A stretch of 64,000 bases of DNA from Trichuris trichiura (GCA_037903355.1 JBAJFE010000017.1:248001-312000); one strand, 5' to 3'. Positions 38,206 through 49,792 are shown, counted from the first letter of the stretch. A program made the numbers and translations. The notes: a model not told the origin generated them from the sequence alone.

Positions 38206-41200
38206 TCATGCCAGGGTATCGACGAGCGTTCCACGTCTACACTGCATTAAGCTCATGAAAGCTTTGTGCGTCACATTTATGGGATCCAGGCGGTAGGTAA
38301 CCTCCATAGCAGTGCAATCTTTTGCCCGGGAGTAAACAACGGCTGTACAGTTTTCGCGTTTCCTTATTCTGCATAATTCAAGACAGGTTACTTCCGAGTC
38401 CACTGGGACAGGATCACCGGGCATCTGCTTCCATCCGTAGAGAAGCGGAGCTTGGTGAACTTCTACTTTGCATACTTCTTCCAGAGTTGGCAGGTAGTAC
38501 TTCAAGCCAGTAATGGGTACAGCCTCTATTCGCGCTATAACAAACAGCGAATTCAATCAAGGAAGTAAATATTTAAGCTGCTTTGAAGTCACGTGAATAA
38601 ATTTTGTCAGTGCTGGGAAACGGCAGCTGTGATTAAGTACGATTACGAATAATAGTAGCATGCATTTGGACTTGAGAATCATTTACCATTTGTGCATCCA
38701 AGTAATTCCTTGAAGACAGCTCTCTTTGGAACGGTAACCTCGGCAGTCTCATTTCTCCCATAGGTGTTGCATGATCGTGACGATAACTTGTACATAACAG
38801 CAGCGCAAGGAACGCCCGTCCAACCCGCTCGACAGAAGAACAAGCAATTGTCCAGACTGTTCGTTTCAGGCATGGTCGACGTTAAGGTATAACCTTTTAT
38901 TGTTTTCTCCTCTGTACGGTCGCTTATGTTGCAGTACTCTCGAGTTTGAAACAAATATTCAGTCGTAACCCCGTCTTCACTTTCTTCATCGGAATCTGAA
39001 CCAGTCCGGTAAGTAAAGAGAACGAATAAGCGAGAAGATTTTCCAGGCACCAAAAAAAGACTTGAAGGGCCCAATTTGAACCTTTATTAGCCTATAGTCT
39101 TAGCGCTCGATTCAACTTACTCCAGCGGCCGACACGGCGAGTGTTTAATGAACTTGCAGGTAATGCTAACTTCTAGGAGTGCAAAATTTTTATAAGGAAC
39201 TTAATTGAGAAAGGTTTTAGGCCGCATGCGGTTTTAAAATGTGTAAAATTCCTTACCTTCATAATCGCTGGATTCGGAGAGTATCTCTTCAGGTATTTCG
39301 AAGGATTGCTGAGGTTGGGCTGGCGCATCTTTAACGAAGCGGCTGCATTTTAAGCGGGTTTACAATATCTGTGAGATGAGATAAGAAATGTCTATTTGAT
39401 GTGCAGGTTCATATTTTGAAGGAGCCACTCATTTATGACGAATAGAAAGGAAATGATTCTTAATTAGCACTGTTTAGTGTGCGTTACGGGCTTTGTTGAA
39501 TGGAGCAATTCATTTTAGCATTTAATGCGTAATACTAATAATTAGAGTTTTCCTTTGGCGTACTGCGATTAGCCAGAGCCTTGCGGGCCCCGTTTGCGTA
39601 GTATAGTCGAAATAGTGATACGAATTTGTATTGTTTACAGTTCATAGGATAAAGATAAGCAGTACGTTCGCTAGTGATGCTTTGGAACTACACGAGTTCA
39701 AAATGTAGTTAAGCCCTGTGGATGTTGTGTTAAAAGCTGTAGCTACAGAACACGAAAAGTCTAAGCAGATACGCTGTATAATAATGTGGAATAAATGAAA
39801 CATGCGTTTAACTTACTTGTTCTGCATTGCTTTATAAAAGCAAAAATCTCATTTTCACCCACTGGGTAATAAAGGCCGTGATTGTTTGCTTCCCTTGCGA
39901 TTAAGTTGCATATTTCACTCCAATGGGCATAGTGTACACCAACGCAAGCGTGACCTTCTAGCAGTTTGCAGAGGGTTACGCAGGATGACAGCGATTCAAC
40001 TTCTTCGTGCAGGGAAACAGATTCGACTCCGCCGACTCTGTCTTGTTCGATTACGTCAAGCTCACATGATTCACTTAGAATTGGGAGCTCTATTAGAATT
40101 GTGTGATTTCGCGATTCCTCTGTAGGCCCTGCAATGAGTACCAATTTTGAAGCATTTTACAATGCAACAAAGTTCAAGTCCCGCTAGATGAATCAGAATA
40201 AGCAACATGCCAAATTTGCATCCGCTGGGCTCATCGATCGAGAAAGCGGAACTTGCAAAGAACAGAAAGCTACTTACTTTCCACGCAGCTTTTTAGAACT
40301 GCTAATGATTCGTCGGGTCCAATTTTGTAACCGCTGCGAAGTTGCGCATCATTGACCATCAATTTGCAGGTATGTTCCGAAAATGAGTAATGTACGCCCA
40401 TACAGAGCGTTGTCTCCTCGAAAACTTTGCATAGTGTTAAGCATTGTTCAAGCGAGGGGACACCTGTCCGAATCTCAACGGACTTAACGCCTCTGGCTGA
40501 ACCTTCTCCAACGGTTATTTCCACTTCACAAGTCAACTCGAGTGCTTCAAGCTCCATCACAGTGGTTTCCGCATGCTGTCCTTGGTATCCAGCTATAACA
40601 TTTTATTGATTTGTTGGAATAGTTTTGTAAATGTGGTTTCTTGGTACGGGACTGTGTATTTTCATATTGCACTCTTTCTATACGGAATGTAGATCCCATT
40701 TAAAAACTTTTAATTACTCCGGGAAGTACTTGTAATGCATAAAACGGATTGACGGTGGTCAATCCGTTTTATGCATTACAAGTACCTCCCGGAGTAATTA
40801 AAAGTTTTTAAACGCGACCTATACTTCGTAAAGAAAGAGTGCCATTTGTTGGAATAATACAAGTGGAGAACATCTCGCTAGAAGCTCATTAAGAAATTTG
40901 AACTTATATCCGCCCAGCGTATTAATTATGTTCAGTTTATTTTTGTACGTATTACCTATCGCCTGCGCATATTATATTTACTATCTTCTCGCATTCCAAT
41001 CGCATTGGTTAAACTCTGTCGTTATCAACGTTTCGATAGTTACCGACTTGGTTTTTTCAGTGCTTTGGCCGATTGTTTACAGCAAAGTTAATGAATTAAA
41101 AACTTCGCCAGCCCATTGCCAGCGACTGATTTCAAAAAGAAAAATTCAAACTTTTGAAATGCAATCCGTAAAAAAACCGGCTGATTTTAAATGGCTGGAT

Positions 41201-43080
41201 GGTTGCCATATTCTGTCAAGCAGTTGTATTTAAACGCAGAGAAAAGATGTGCAGGTTCTAATATGCCGTACAAATTTTAAATTTTTCAAACAAAATTGGA
41301 TAAGCAGGCAAGCCAGAGAGCAAATAGCCAACTGGACGTCATGTTATCAATATTTACCGACTTGAAGAAACGCTGTTTTTGAAATATTTATTTTATCCGT
41401 TTGCTCACAATCACATTCCGTTAAAGGGAGCTGTAAATTCGCGATCGCTTCCCGTTAAAAGCTTTTGTAGACAAATTTAACACAATAGCGATCGGACGAA
41501 AAGAAAGATTGTTTACCAACGTAATCACTCATTCTCTATTGTTATTGAAATGCTACGAGAAACTCGAATATGTCAACGATGAAAAGTTTGGCCTTTTAAG
41601 GTAAAAAAGCTCCCTCGCCCGTGATGAATCATCATTTTCGTTACTTAGCGCGTTCCAAAAGCCGTTAGTTTCTTTGTTCTAGTAAAAATACTGGCATTGA
41701 ACCTGCATATTAATTAGGCTCAGTTTACTTTCATACTTATTACTTATCGCCTGCGCATATTATATTTACTATCTTCTCACATTCCCATTGCATTGGTTCA
41801 GCTCTGTCGCTTTTTTCTCTCTTCTTCGTAACGGGTTTCTAAACTTTTTTTGAAAAAAATTTTACTGTTTTTTAACCCGTTTTTTCACATAACGTTTATG
41901 ACAGCAGCAAACGTTATGCGAAGAAAACGGGTTAAAAAACCGTAAAACGTTTTTCGAAAAGCTCCGTCGTTATCTATATTTCGATGGCTAACTAGTTCTA
42001 CCGACTTATTAATTTCAGTACTTCGGCCGATTGTTTATAACAAAGTTAATGAGCTAACGCTTCGTCAGCGCTTTGCCAGCTGCTCATTTCGATAGAGAAA
42101 ATTCAAATTTTTGAAATGCAACCCTATGTTCACCTTTTAGGGCATTGTCGACAATGGAAAACGCAGTCTGCCTGGAAAGGCTTTAAAATTTAAAATGAAA
42201 CTTTCAATATCCTCAACAAGGATCTATTCGTATACTGACCGCTTCATAAGGCGTTGGTTCGTCTTTATTTTTTCTATATCCTACTCATAGTGGAAAGCTC
42301 ATATTGACTACTTTCAAGTGTGTCAATAACCCCTTTGTAGCATCATTTTCGTGGGGGTAAAGTGTTGCGCTTCTAAATATTTTACGCGGGTCCTCATTTA
42401 AGTGCATAATGAAATAATTTTCAAAATGTAAGCATCAGGATTGTTTAAATAGAAGTTTGCCCTTAGTTCGTATTAAGCGCACGGTACTTTTTAAATTCGC
42501 GTAACAAAATTGGAGCTGTCCAGCGCTGCGAAGCCAAAAGCAGCTAGCAGTAGTATTCTATATCCCGAATAAGACTTTCTGCAGGACTGAAAGATCTTAC
42601 CACGGTAGCAATCTTCTATGACGTAAAAGGATTGATATCCAGCTGATACAGCCCCTATGTTTTCATCTTCAAAACCAAATCGTAGCAGCATACATTTTTG
42701 CGTATCTTCTGCGTACGCAACTGCGGTGCATAAATCTGACATTGTACTAGTTTTACAATGGCCAATGCAGTTTTCCAAAGAAGGCATCCCATTTTCTTCG
42801 CCCAGGTAAAGTACTGGCCACTCATCAGAAAATAGAAAGTTACGCAGATAGCATTCTTCACTTGTTGCCGGAATTTGCAGCAGCAGTTCTTGTCCGTTCG
42901 TCTGCTAAAATGTCAGTGTGTTAATTATGTCGTCATGCGATTGGATAAGTTTTCATTGCTGACTTTTCCGATGGATAGCAGCAGTACGACAAGCAAAGTG
43001 AGCTTTATTTTGCCAAAACGAGTGGCGCTAATTGCGTCTGGAATGATTCGGTTAAATTTCTCGCCTTCCGGGGAGTACAT
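38206..43080 (-). CDS. Secreted or membrane-anchored protein with five PAN/apple-like domains
   Basis: Minus-strand exons 43080-42964, 42904-42601, 40592-40278, 40128-39817, 39328-39257, 38995-38687 and 38534-38206, giving 585 residues. The first intron is phase 0 (donor GTCAGC); all others are phase 1. Exon 1 encodes a hydrophobic segment (IKLTLLVVLLLSIG) preceded by about 24 residues, so either a long signal peptide or an anchor. Exons 2, 3, 4, 6 and 7 each encode one domain with six cysteines in the same order, for example LEQCLTLCK, TLCMGVHYS, HTCKLM and LKSC in exon 3, or LDNCLFFCR, VPCAAVMYK and SCNTYG in exon 6. This is the PAN/apple pattern, a fold that binds proteins or carbohydrates. 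Exon 5 is a short acidic linker (PEEILSESSDYE). Exons 1-2 are separated from the rest by a 2-kb intron full of repeats. Confidence 0.82.
40669..40842. mobile_element. 174-bp near-perfect palindromic element
   Basis: Starts GCACTCTTTCT and ends AGAAAGAGTGC. The arms (for example TTTTAATTACTCC... with ...GGAGTAATTAAAA, and CATAAAACGGATTGAC with GTCAATCCGTTTTATG) pair around a centre near 40756. It carries no coding capacity and looks like a foldback MITE. A 13-bp direct repeat ATTTGTTGGAATA lies outside on both sides (near 40611 and 40851). Located in the PAN gene intron 2. Confidence 0.8.
40911..41170 (+). repeat. Local duplicated segment, copy A (direct repeat with 41705-42125)
   Basis: Shares long blocks with 41705-42125, for example CGCCTGCGCATATTATATTT and ACTATCTTCTC, then GCCGATTGTTTA and CAAAGTTAATGA. 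Copy B is interrupted by a hairpin insertion; copy A is the uninterrupted form. The 111-codon open frame here is a by-product of the repeat. Confidence 0.75.
41140..41700. repeat. Left arm of a large inverted duplication (pairs with 43930-44490)
   Basis: The reverse complement of 43930-44490 matches in order: TTGTTTACCAACGTAATCAC, ATTCTCTATTGTTATT, the GCTCCCTC region, AAATGATG/CATCATTTTCGT, and the TATGGCTACC/GGTTGCCATATTCTGTCAAG block. Identity is visibly imperfect with small indels. This arm lies in PAN gene intron 2. Confidence 0.75.
41705..42125 (+). repeat. Local duplicated segment, copy B (carries a hairpin insertion)
   Basis: Direct-repeat partner of 40911-41170, split by the insertion at 41820-41961. 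Together with copy A it shows that this intron grew by duplication. Confidence 0.72.
41820..41961. mobile_element. Hairpin element inserted into duplicated segment copy B
   Basis: Arms TTTTTAACCCGTTTT... and ...AAAACGGGTTAAAAA and CATAACGTTT/AAACGTTATG pair around the loop ATGACAGCAGC. The element interrupts sequence that is continuous in copy A (CTCTGTCGTTATC). The 8-bp flanks CTCTGTCG (41812-41819) and CTCCGTCG (41962-41969) differ by one base and look like a target duplication, so the insertion is recent relative to the segment duplication. No coding capacity. Confidence 0.78.
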
Positions 43081-43929
43081 TTCCCTAAAAAAAGCCCTTT
43101 ACAATCGTGACCACAATTCCTTCTTAGGCGTAGCGTAGGATTATTTGTTTGTAAAAAAATAAGGCTATTAACTACTGGACGCTGGAGATGTCCAAGTAAG
43201 GCGTTTGGTTGGCGGATAAGAACGAAGTAAGGAGAACGTACTGCGCAATTACATTAATAAATTTGATTAAAAAATGAAAAATATTAAATAATATTACGTG
43301 GCATGTTTTCAAAACTGTTTTTCCTCATAAGAATGATTGTTGCCAACGTTACCTTTGCCCTGACGTAGTAGTGTTCCACTACGAAGCAATCGAGGTAGCA
43401 AGCTCACGGCAAACTCTTCTGTGATTTAAGTGCCTAATTAGGCAATAGCTTAGCTTATATTTGCTTGATGCGCGCATTGTCTCGTTAACTACGTCATCAT
43501 AATTGTTTACACAGTTAACTCTTTAAGAAAAGCTTTTGTCGCTTTGAGGTTTGGGCAGCTATCTATTCCGAGCAACGGACGAACTTGGAATGGGACTCTT
43601 TTTGAGCTCAAATTTGCCAAATAAATTTTTGACGTAAGGTTTCGTCATGCTGCTGGCCAATTAGTTTAAGAATATTCACCCAAGAATACGAATCCAGAAA
43701 TTTGTGTGCCACGCCGGACGGGCAAAACAATAATAATTCGGCGGCTTCCGTCTTGAAACATGACGTCACTGCCCAACCAAAACAAACATCCGCCTTTGGA
43801 TTGTGCTGTACTCTTCCGATTGCCAGCTGGATAAAATCAACAACAACCTTGAAAGTGACGAGAGCGTGAATAGTTGCGATAATGAGCAGTAATCATACTT
43901 GTGCGATTGTTGTTAATACATGATGCATT
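43081..43929. other. Upstream region of the PAN gene
   Basis: Promoter-proximal sequence on the minus strand. No clear TATA box and no exon are seen. The inverted-duplication right arm follows. Confidence 0.45.
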
Positions 43930-44490
43930 GTTTTTACTAGAACAAAGAAAGTAACAGCTATTGAAACGCGCTAAATGACGAAAATGATGATTCGTCACGT
44001 ATGAGGGAGTTTTTACTTTAAAAGGTCAAACTTTTCAAGGTAAACATATTCGAGTTTCCCGTAGCATTTGAATAACAATAGAGAATGAGTGATTACGTTG
44101 GTAAACAATCTTTCTTTCCGTCCGATCGCTATTAGGTATGCTAAATTGTTCTACAAAAGCTTTTAGCGGGAAACGACCGTGAATTTACAGCTCTCTTTAA
44201 TGGAACGGCTTTGTGGACAAACTGATAAAATAAATATTTCAAAAGCAGCGTTTCTTCTAAGTTTGTAAGTGTTGATAACTTGACGTTCAATTGGCTATTT
44301 GCTTGAAACAAATGAGCTGGCGTGCCTGCTAATCCGGTTTCGTTTCAAAAATTAAAAAATTGTCTAGCCTAATAGAACCTGAAAATCTTTTGTCTGTTTT
44401 TAAATACGATCACTTGACAGAATATGGCTACCTTTTTGCCATTTAGAATCTGCCGAATTTTTTACGGCAATATCTGAAACTGCATCCAAT
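43930..44490. repeat. Right arm of the large inverted duplication (pairs with 41140-41700)
   Basis: Reverse-complement counterpart of the arm in PAN intron 2. It lies upstream of the PAN gene start, so the two arms bracket exons 1 and 2. Confidence 0.75.
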
Positions 44491-46452
44491 AGGAGTACAA
44501 TTTTGCATAGGGAATTAATCAAGAAATGCCGCGTGCACGAAAAAGAATAAATACTATAAAGTTATTTTACTCTGGCGCTGTTAATAAGTTTTTAACACTT
44601 GCAAAAGTGTAACGGTTCACCTTTACTCTTCAACTGAAATAGTTGTGCCGCATTTGCGATTTGACTGACGATCTAAACAATAAACACTTTTAGATTTGCT
44701 TTGCTTCTGCAGATTAGCTAGCATGCAGTAGGCGCTATCTCGTAATTAGGATGTTCAGTTGCGGCAGTAATTAAGCATTGCAGGAATGATAGCCTACCAG
44801 ACCATAAGCAAACGGGACAACTTGTCCCCATAATACCATATATGCTGAGTAAATAATCGTGTGGAAAGATATCCATTGTAAATAGTCGCTGCTGTTAGCC
44901 CTTACCGCTCAAAGCGTGCTGTTATTAACAAAGCGAAAGGATTTTTCAGTTTCTCTTCTATAACAGCGGCAGCTTTAATGTACACTGTGTAGCCTTTTGG
45001 CTACATCGTATAGCCAACAGCTGACTGTTGCGCAAATAGCAGCACTATTTCTATTAATAGATCGCCCTTCCCCACGTGGGTTTGCGGACTGCCTTCGACT
45101 ACTTTGTAATTTTTTATTTCCAGCTAGAACGGGACTTGTTAATAAAGGAAATCATGGATCGTGTTACCAGGCGGTCTACCGTCAGAGAAATGCAGGTTCT
45201 TTCCTGCCAAGCAAGCCGCCATACTGTTCTGCGCTTATGGGAGAGCATCGAAGTCATTTTGTTCTGCTCCTACTTAAGTCTACGCCAAAAATTAAGCTTT
45301 ACATTTAGGCTTAAGCTTAGATAAGGGCAGAACAGGATAGTTGGCAAAATTACAGTACGACAGTCGGGCGGTTAAGAGAAAAGATCTGAAATTAATGCAT
45401 ACGAAGAGGAGGAAAGAAATCCTAATGCAGAAGTGATAGTTTCTTTTTGGTACAACGGTCTTGCAGATTAAAGAATTATTTTGATATTGAGATGTGAAAC
45501 TTTTCGAAAGCTAAATATTGATACATCGCTGTAACTGAAATCTTAACGGGAAATCGGCTAGACATGTTAAAAAGCCGTGGCTGCAAGTAAATTGTGTTAT
45601 TTTAGTCAGCTTGTTGACTAGACAAAGCAAAGTATTTTTTCGGTTAGCTTTACTTATGGAAATACTCGATTTTCTAAACTTATTGTCCCGGCATTCTCTT
45701 TTTTTGTTCCGTATATTTGTAGCTTTTATACCAAATGCTCATAATCATTTCTAATTCAACGCTTGCAAGTTTTTTTATCCAAATAAGCTTCTGTTTCTGT
45801 CTGCTTTATTTGATGCGTTGAAAGTCACCCCTTTTAGACTTAAATTGTCAATGCAAGTAATACGTGCATGACGGTATGCATTGCTCTTTCGCAACCGAAT
45901 GTGCACCGTTGCTTTACTCCAGTGAATAGACGAGAATGTTTTGAAAATCAATTTCCAAACTGCAACAGGAAGACAACCCGCCAATGACGTCACACTGCGG
46001 TTCAGAACAGCTTTCTCTTTTTTTAGAAAAAAATTTGTTTGTCGCATTGTTGTAGCAAAGTTCAATTCGAAGTCGGTGTTGTTCTAATTCCGATTTTTCC
46101 CACGCAAATTGTTCTGCTAGCAAAGTGCAAAGGCGCAGAAATCGCAAAGCATTCCGCTAAGACGAAACGGAAATGCAATTGCATTTTGCAATAATAACCG
46201 CTTGCAAAAGCGCAATGCGTTTCGTAAGAGTTCGCTTGCGCAGCTAATAGTTGGTCTGCGCTTGATGATTCATTGCGAACTGGTAATATTTTAACAAAGA
46301 ACTTTTTACAAGGTTTTACCGCAAATACTGAAAACTGGAAAAAGCGTTTCGGTCGTTACGTCACCGTTGCTCTCCTTCAGCCTACGTAGAAATGTTAAAT
46401 GCTTTTAATATTTCTGTAGACCCGATGGCATTAGCAAAAGCACGTTTTTTAA
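44491..46452. other. Intergenic with one family R repeat copy
   Basis: No exon supported. Apart from the R copy at 45170-45380, the region is AT-rich single-copy-looking sequence. Confidence 0.45.
45170..45380 (+). repeat. Dispersed repeat family R, copy
   Basis: Contains GAAATGCAGGTTCTTTCCTG, CATTTAGGCTTAAGCTTAG, AAGGGCAGAACAGGATAG and TTACAGTACGACAGTCGGGC in the same order as the copies at 34558 and 48890. The two open frames here (44997-45324) are not considered coding. Confidence 0.62.
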
Positions 46453-46989
46453 TTATATGCCGAGTAGTTCGTTTGGATAAGTGCAAATTAAATCTACGCA
46501 TGCTCCATCAAGTTGGCAATCTTCGTCGAAATTACATGGTTCTCGCTTGAGTACACCTAAACATTAGGAAGAGTATATCCTGCTTATCTTTCTTCAACAA
46601 ATACCGTGGCATTCATAAATTGGGCAATCGCCAATGAAGAGAACAAAGTCAGGGCAATGGAAGTCATTTACAGCGGGCGGGCAACCGTCTAAAACTCGAC
46701 TTGTTCGTGTACAAGTATTGAAAATACAATTTATTGCATTTATCAAAATGGAATGTCCACCTATATCGCCATCAGCTTTACAAGACTGCTTGTGTTGTAC
46801 GCTTAGACGAGATTGCCTATTTCAAATGCTTATGCGTATGTGAGCAGAGCTATGATTCACTTTTAGCAAATTGATTCATCATTCTTGAATATAGCAAATC
46901 GCTTACCTCTAATATATACTGCTTTATATGTTCGATCAAAATAACGCCCCAATATGCGCGTTCCATCGTTATGCATCCAGACGAGTACT
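46453..46989 (-). CDS. Secreted cysteine-rich protein, family X copy 3 (first exon not found)
   Basis: Paralogue of 22827-24067 and 36278-37869 on the opposite strand. Exons found: 46989-46907 (83 nt), 46688-46605 (84 nt) and 46556-46453 (104 nt), phases 2 in, then 1, 1. Exon lengths match copy 2 exactly for the first two. Exon 2 equivalent: VLVWMHNDGTRILGRYF, then RTYKAVYIRG. Exon 3 equivalent: CPPAVNDFHCPD, then GDCPIYEC. Exon 4 equivalent: KREPC, DEDC, GAC and LIC, ending YPNELLGI. Two of the ten cysteines (numbers 2 and 4) are replaced by Asn and Asp, so eight remain. I found no signal-peptide exon with a phase-2 donor upstream (46990-48500); an in-frame TAA sits just upstream of exon 2. 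The copy may therefore be 5'-truncated or a pseudogene, or its first exon may be distant. Confidence 0.7.
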
Positions 46990-48597
46990 CTGCATTAAAA
47001 CAGCGAAACAATAATTTGCATACCAACTGAACTCTTAATTTTTCTATAGTATTAAAATTATTCCAAAAATTTAATTGATACTAAGCACTTTATGCAGATA
47101 GCGTAGCATTAATTATTTTTTGTGAATAACACTTCTTATGCATACGTTGCTCTTCTCAATTTCCATCTTTTCTATTGGTGCTTCACAACAATGCGTGAAT
47201 AAAAGATATTTTGCGCAAACTTTTTGAAGGCACATCATTGATACGCTAAATTTTTGACAGGCAAGCTGTCGTTCTAGAAAAGTTGACAATTTACAACCGC
47301 CGACTGTTATTCAATGAAAGCGAACGTTTTAAAAGCATTAGGAGCAGTCTTCATCCTACTGACGGAACTATAAATCGTTAAAAGCAACAGGTTCAAATGA
47401 CGTTATCGCGCTGGTATTACTGTAAGCGGATAATGCTACTGGGCTATTACTTACTCAACTCCTTGAGCGGATGTCGCGGAGAAAAGATTTGACAAAACTG
47501 TAGCTAAAATACAATATTAAAATCGTTTTCGTCAACTTAGCTCACCTAACACAATGACGTTCGCGTGCAACTTCATATTCTGCCCTTCTGAACAAGCTTC
47601 CTTTTCATTTAGCATTTTAAAATTGTTTCGACAGTTTTTATATAGCCGCCGAACGTCAAATCACGTAATAGTGCTCTCCACGAACGAGGGAGGGACAAAG
47701 AAACGAATGACCTATTTCACGATCAGTTATTTTTGCTCGGAAAGACGTTGCGGGGTGAAAATAGCTTATTTTCGTAGCGCACCGGATTTACAGTGCCGCT
47801 TTGACTGTTTTGTTTATTGAATGCGAAGTTGAGGTTGTGTATGACTTATAGCTGGCAAAACAAGCGCTAACGGCAACAAGTTTTTCAGCTGTCAGTTGCA
47901 GTTTTCCAATAGCTTTCAAAATTGACGTGAGAAATCAAGTTTATGGTTTACTCAAACTGGCAGCCGCAATGGCGAATGCTCGTGAATTCTTGGGAAATAA
48001 ATAAAACTTTGAAATTTTTATTTCGCTCGTATTGACATACGCGCGCAAGTTTCTTCTTGTTAAATAAAACAAGGCAATCGAGCTGCTTTTAATCTGTTAC
48101 GGCATTTCGTTATTGGTTTGCAAAACTGTACTTTTTAAAATTAAGAAATAAAATCTTTAAAAGATCAAACTAAGGCAAATCCATCATCTTATCTTGATTA
48201 TCATCGGTCGGATAGAATAACTTAATCATATTGACTACAGGCGACTTCATAAATAAAGACGCATTGGGAATTGTTGTTCCAATGTTTTTCTACAAAATGC
48301 ACTTATTCCTGCTCATTTTAAGCTGTTAATGAGCAAACAACAATGGCCCGGCCAATCGATGTCAAATCATTTATGAATGAAAGCGATGAGCTTTATAGCA
48401 GAGGCTTACGGCAGCAGCTTTTCGCCGTTTTATATTCACGTGCGCTTATGATAGATTGAGCTTTTTCCAAAGTTTCAGCCAGCAAACTATTTATGATAAA
48501 TGATTTCATTTTTGTTGACAGCTCTCAATTGTCTATTGATTAGTTATTTTTTCTTTAATTGAAAAAGAAGTCTTGTCGCATAAGCGCTCCAGCGTCC

Positions 48598-48790
48598 TAC
48601 TGTAGATTTGCCTGCCATCTTGTCCTGCCCTTACATAAGCTTAAGCCTAAATATAAGGCTTACGTCTTAGCCTAAATTTAGCTAAGGGCAAAGAAGGGTA
48701 ATTGGCATGCTCTGCAGTAAAGGCATAACAAGTTAAAGGCACGCTTTCAAGAAAGGAACCTGCATTCTTCAAACGATGGGGCGCCTAAGA
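48598..48790. repeat. Dispersed repeat family R, inverted/palindromic copy
   Basis: The first half is the reverse complement of the usual R 3' part (CTGCCATCTTGTCCTGCCCTTA) and the second half is in forward sense (TAGCTAAGGGCAAAGAAGG). They meet at the palindromic AAGCCTAAATATAAGGCTTA, making this a hairpin-forming copy. It ends with CGATGGGGCGCCTAAGAGAA, as in the other copies. Confidence 0.58.
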
Positions 48791-48889
48791 GAAAAGATCC
48801 CAAAAAAATATTCAATAGATGTTTTCATGCAAAAACTGCAAAATTTTAATGTTTTTCTAAAATTTCCGACGGTGCAGTACCAATTAGCC

Positions 48890-49120
48890 ATTGTTAGAAG
48901 TCTTGTCGGCTACGAGCCCCACGGTTTAGGAAATGCAGGTTCTCTTCCGGCAAGCACCCGGCCATTCTCTATTGGCTTTGCTGGTGAGCATGCCAGCTAT
49001 TTTGCTTAACTCTTAACAAACCTTAGGCCAAAATATACGCCTTATCTTTAGGCTTAGGATTAGGTAAAGGCCGAATGGAACTAAGGGCAAACATACAGTA
49101 CGACGGTAGTGCACATAACC
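48890..49120 (+). repeat. Dispersed repeat family R, copy
   Basis: Contains CCCCACGGTTTAGGAAATGC, AGGTTCTCTTCCGGCAAGCA, TCTTTAGGCTTAGGATTAGG and ACATACAGTACGACGG, in the order of the other copies. Confidence 0.62.
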
Positions 49121-49792
49121 GAGAAGTTCCATCGCTGCTCATTTTAAATACGCAGCTGACTTCGCAAGTTGAACACTCTTGCAGAAGTTTCGAACTTTTT
49201 CTAGCGCGCTCAAGTAATGCGCTACTTGTTGCGGTATGTTTGGCAGGTTCTAATATTCCCGCTTTGAAATAACCGCGCTTTAAAACGCTCAAATCTTACT
49301 AGTAGCACAGCTTTTTAGTAAATAGTTTGAAGGGCTTACGCCCACGCTAGCATGGAAACTAAGTGAACTTATTAGCTAGAATGATAATTTTAACTTAATA
49401 ATTTTCATCGCAACTGCACAGCAGCAGCATGCTGGACGTTGGAATTTTTAATAAGCAAATCTGAGACAATAATCTTTAATAAATCTTGTAAAAAGAAATT
49501 CCAGGACCGAAAGTACGTTCTGGAACTGATGCACAGGTTACGCGCTATCGTTATTATATACAGTAGAATATTTTCGGTCGACTAGTAATCTACAGTTATC
49601 AGAAATTGTAAGGCGAATGTTTTCTTGCGTATTGTCGTTGTTTATGCGCGCTCTGTTTGCAATTTTTGCTTCAACTGCTTTTGTGTAACGACTGACCCTG
49701 CGAATCCGTTCGTTACATTCCGCCAAGAATCCTGTTCGTTTATTACTCAACTCTGTTTAGCGGTTGATTTGTTGCTTGACGCTGCGCCGTAA

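Larger units (their letters stand above)
46990..49792. other. Intergenic with family R repeats
   Basis: Holds two R-family copies (listed) and short open frames without support. A 70-codon hydrophilic frame on the minus strand (49750-49538) ends 43 bases before the SAM50 start and begins at an acceptor-like CTAAACAG; it has no ATG and is mentioned under findings. Confidence 0.45.

Noticed and set aside
40898..41233. Hydrophobic 111-codon frame resembling a membrane protein
   Set aside because: It lies in a duplicated non-coding segment whose second copy has stops and an insertion, and it is antisense within the PAN gene intron.
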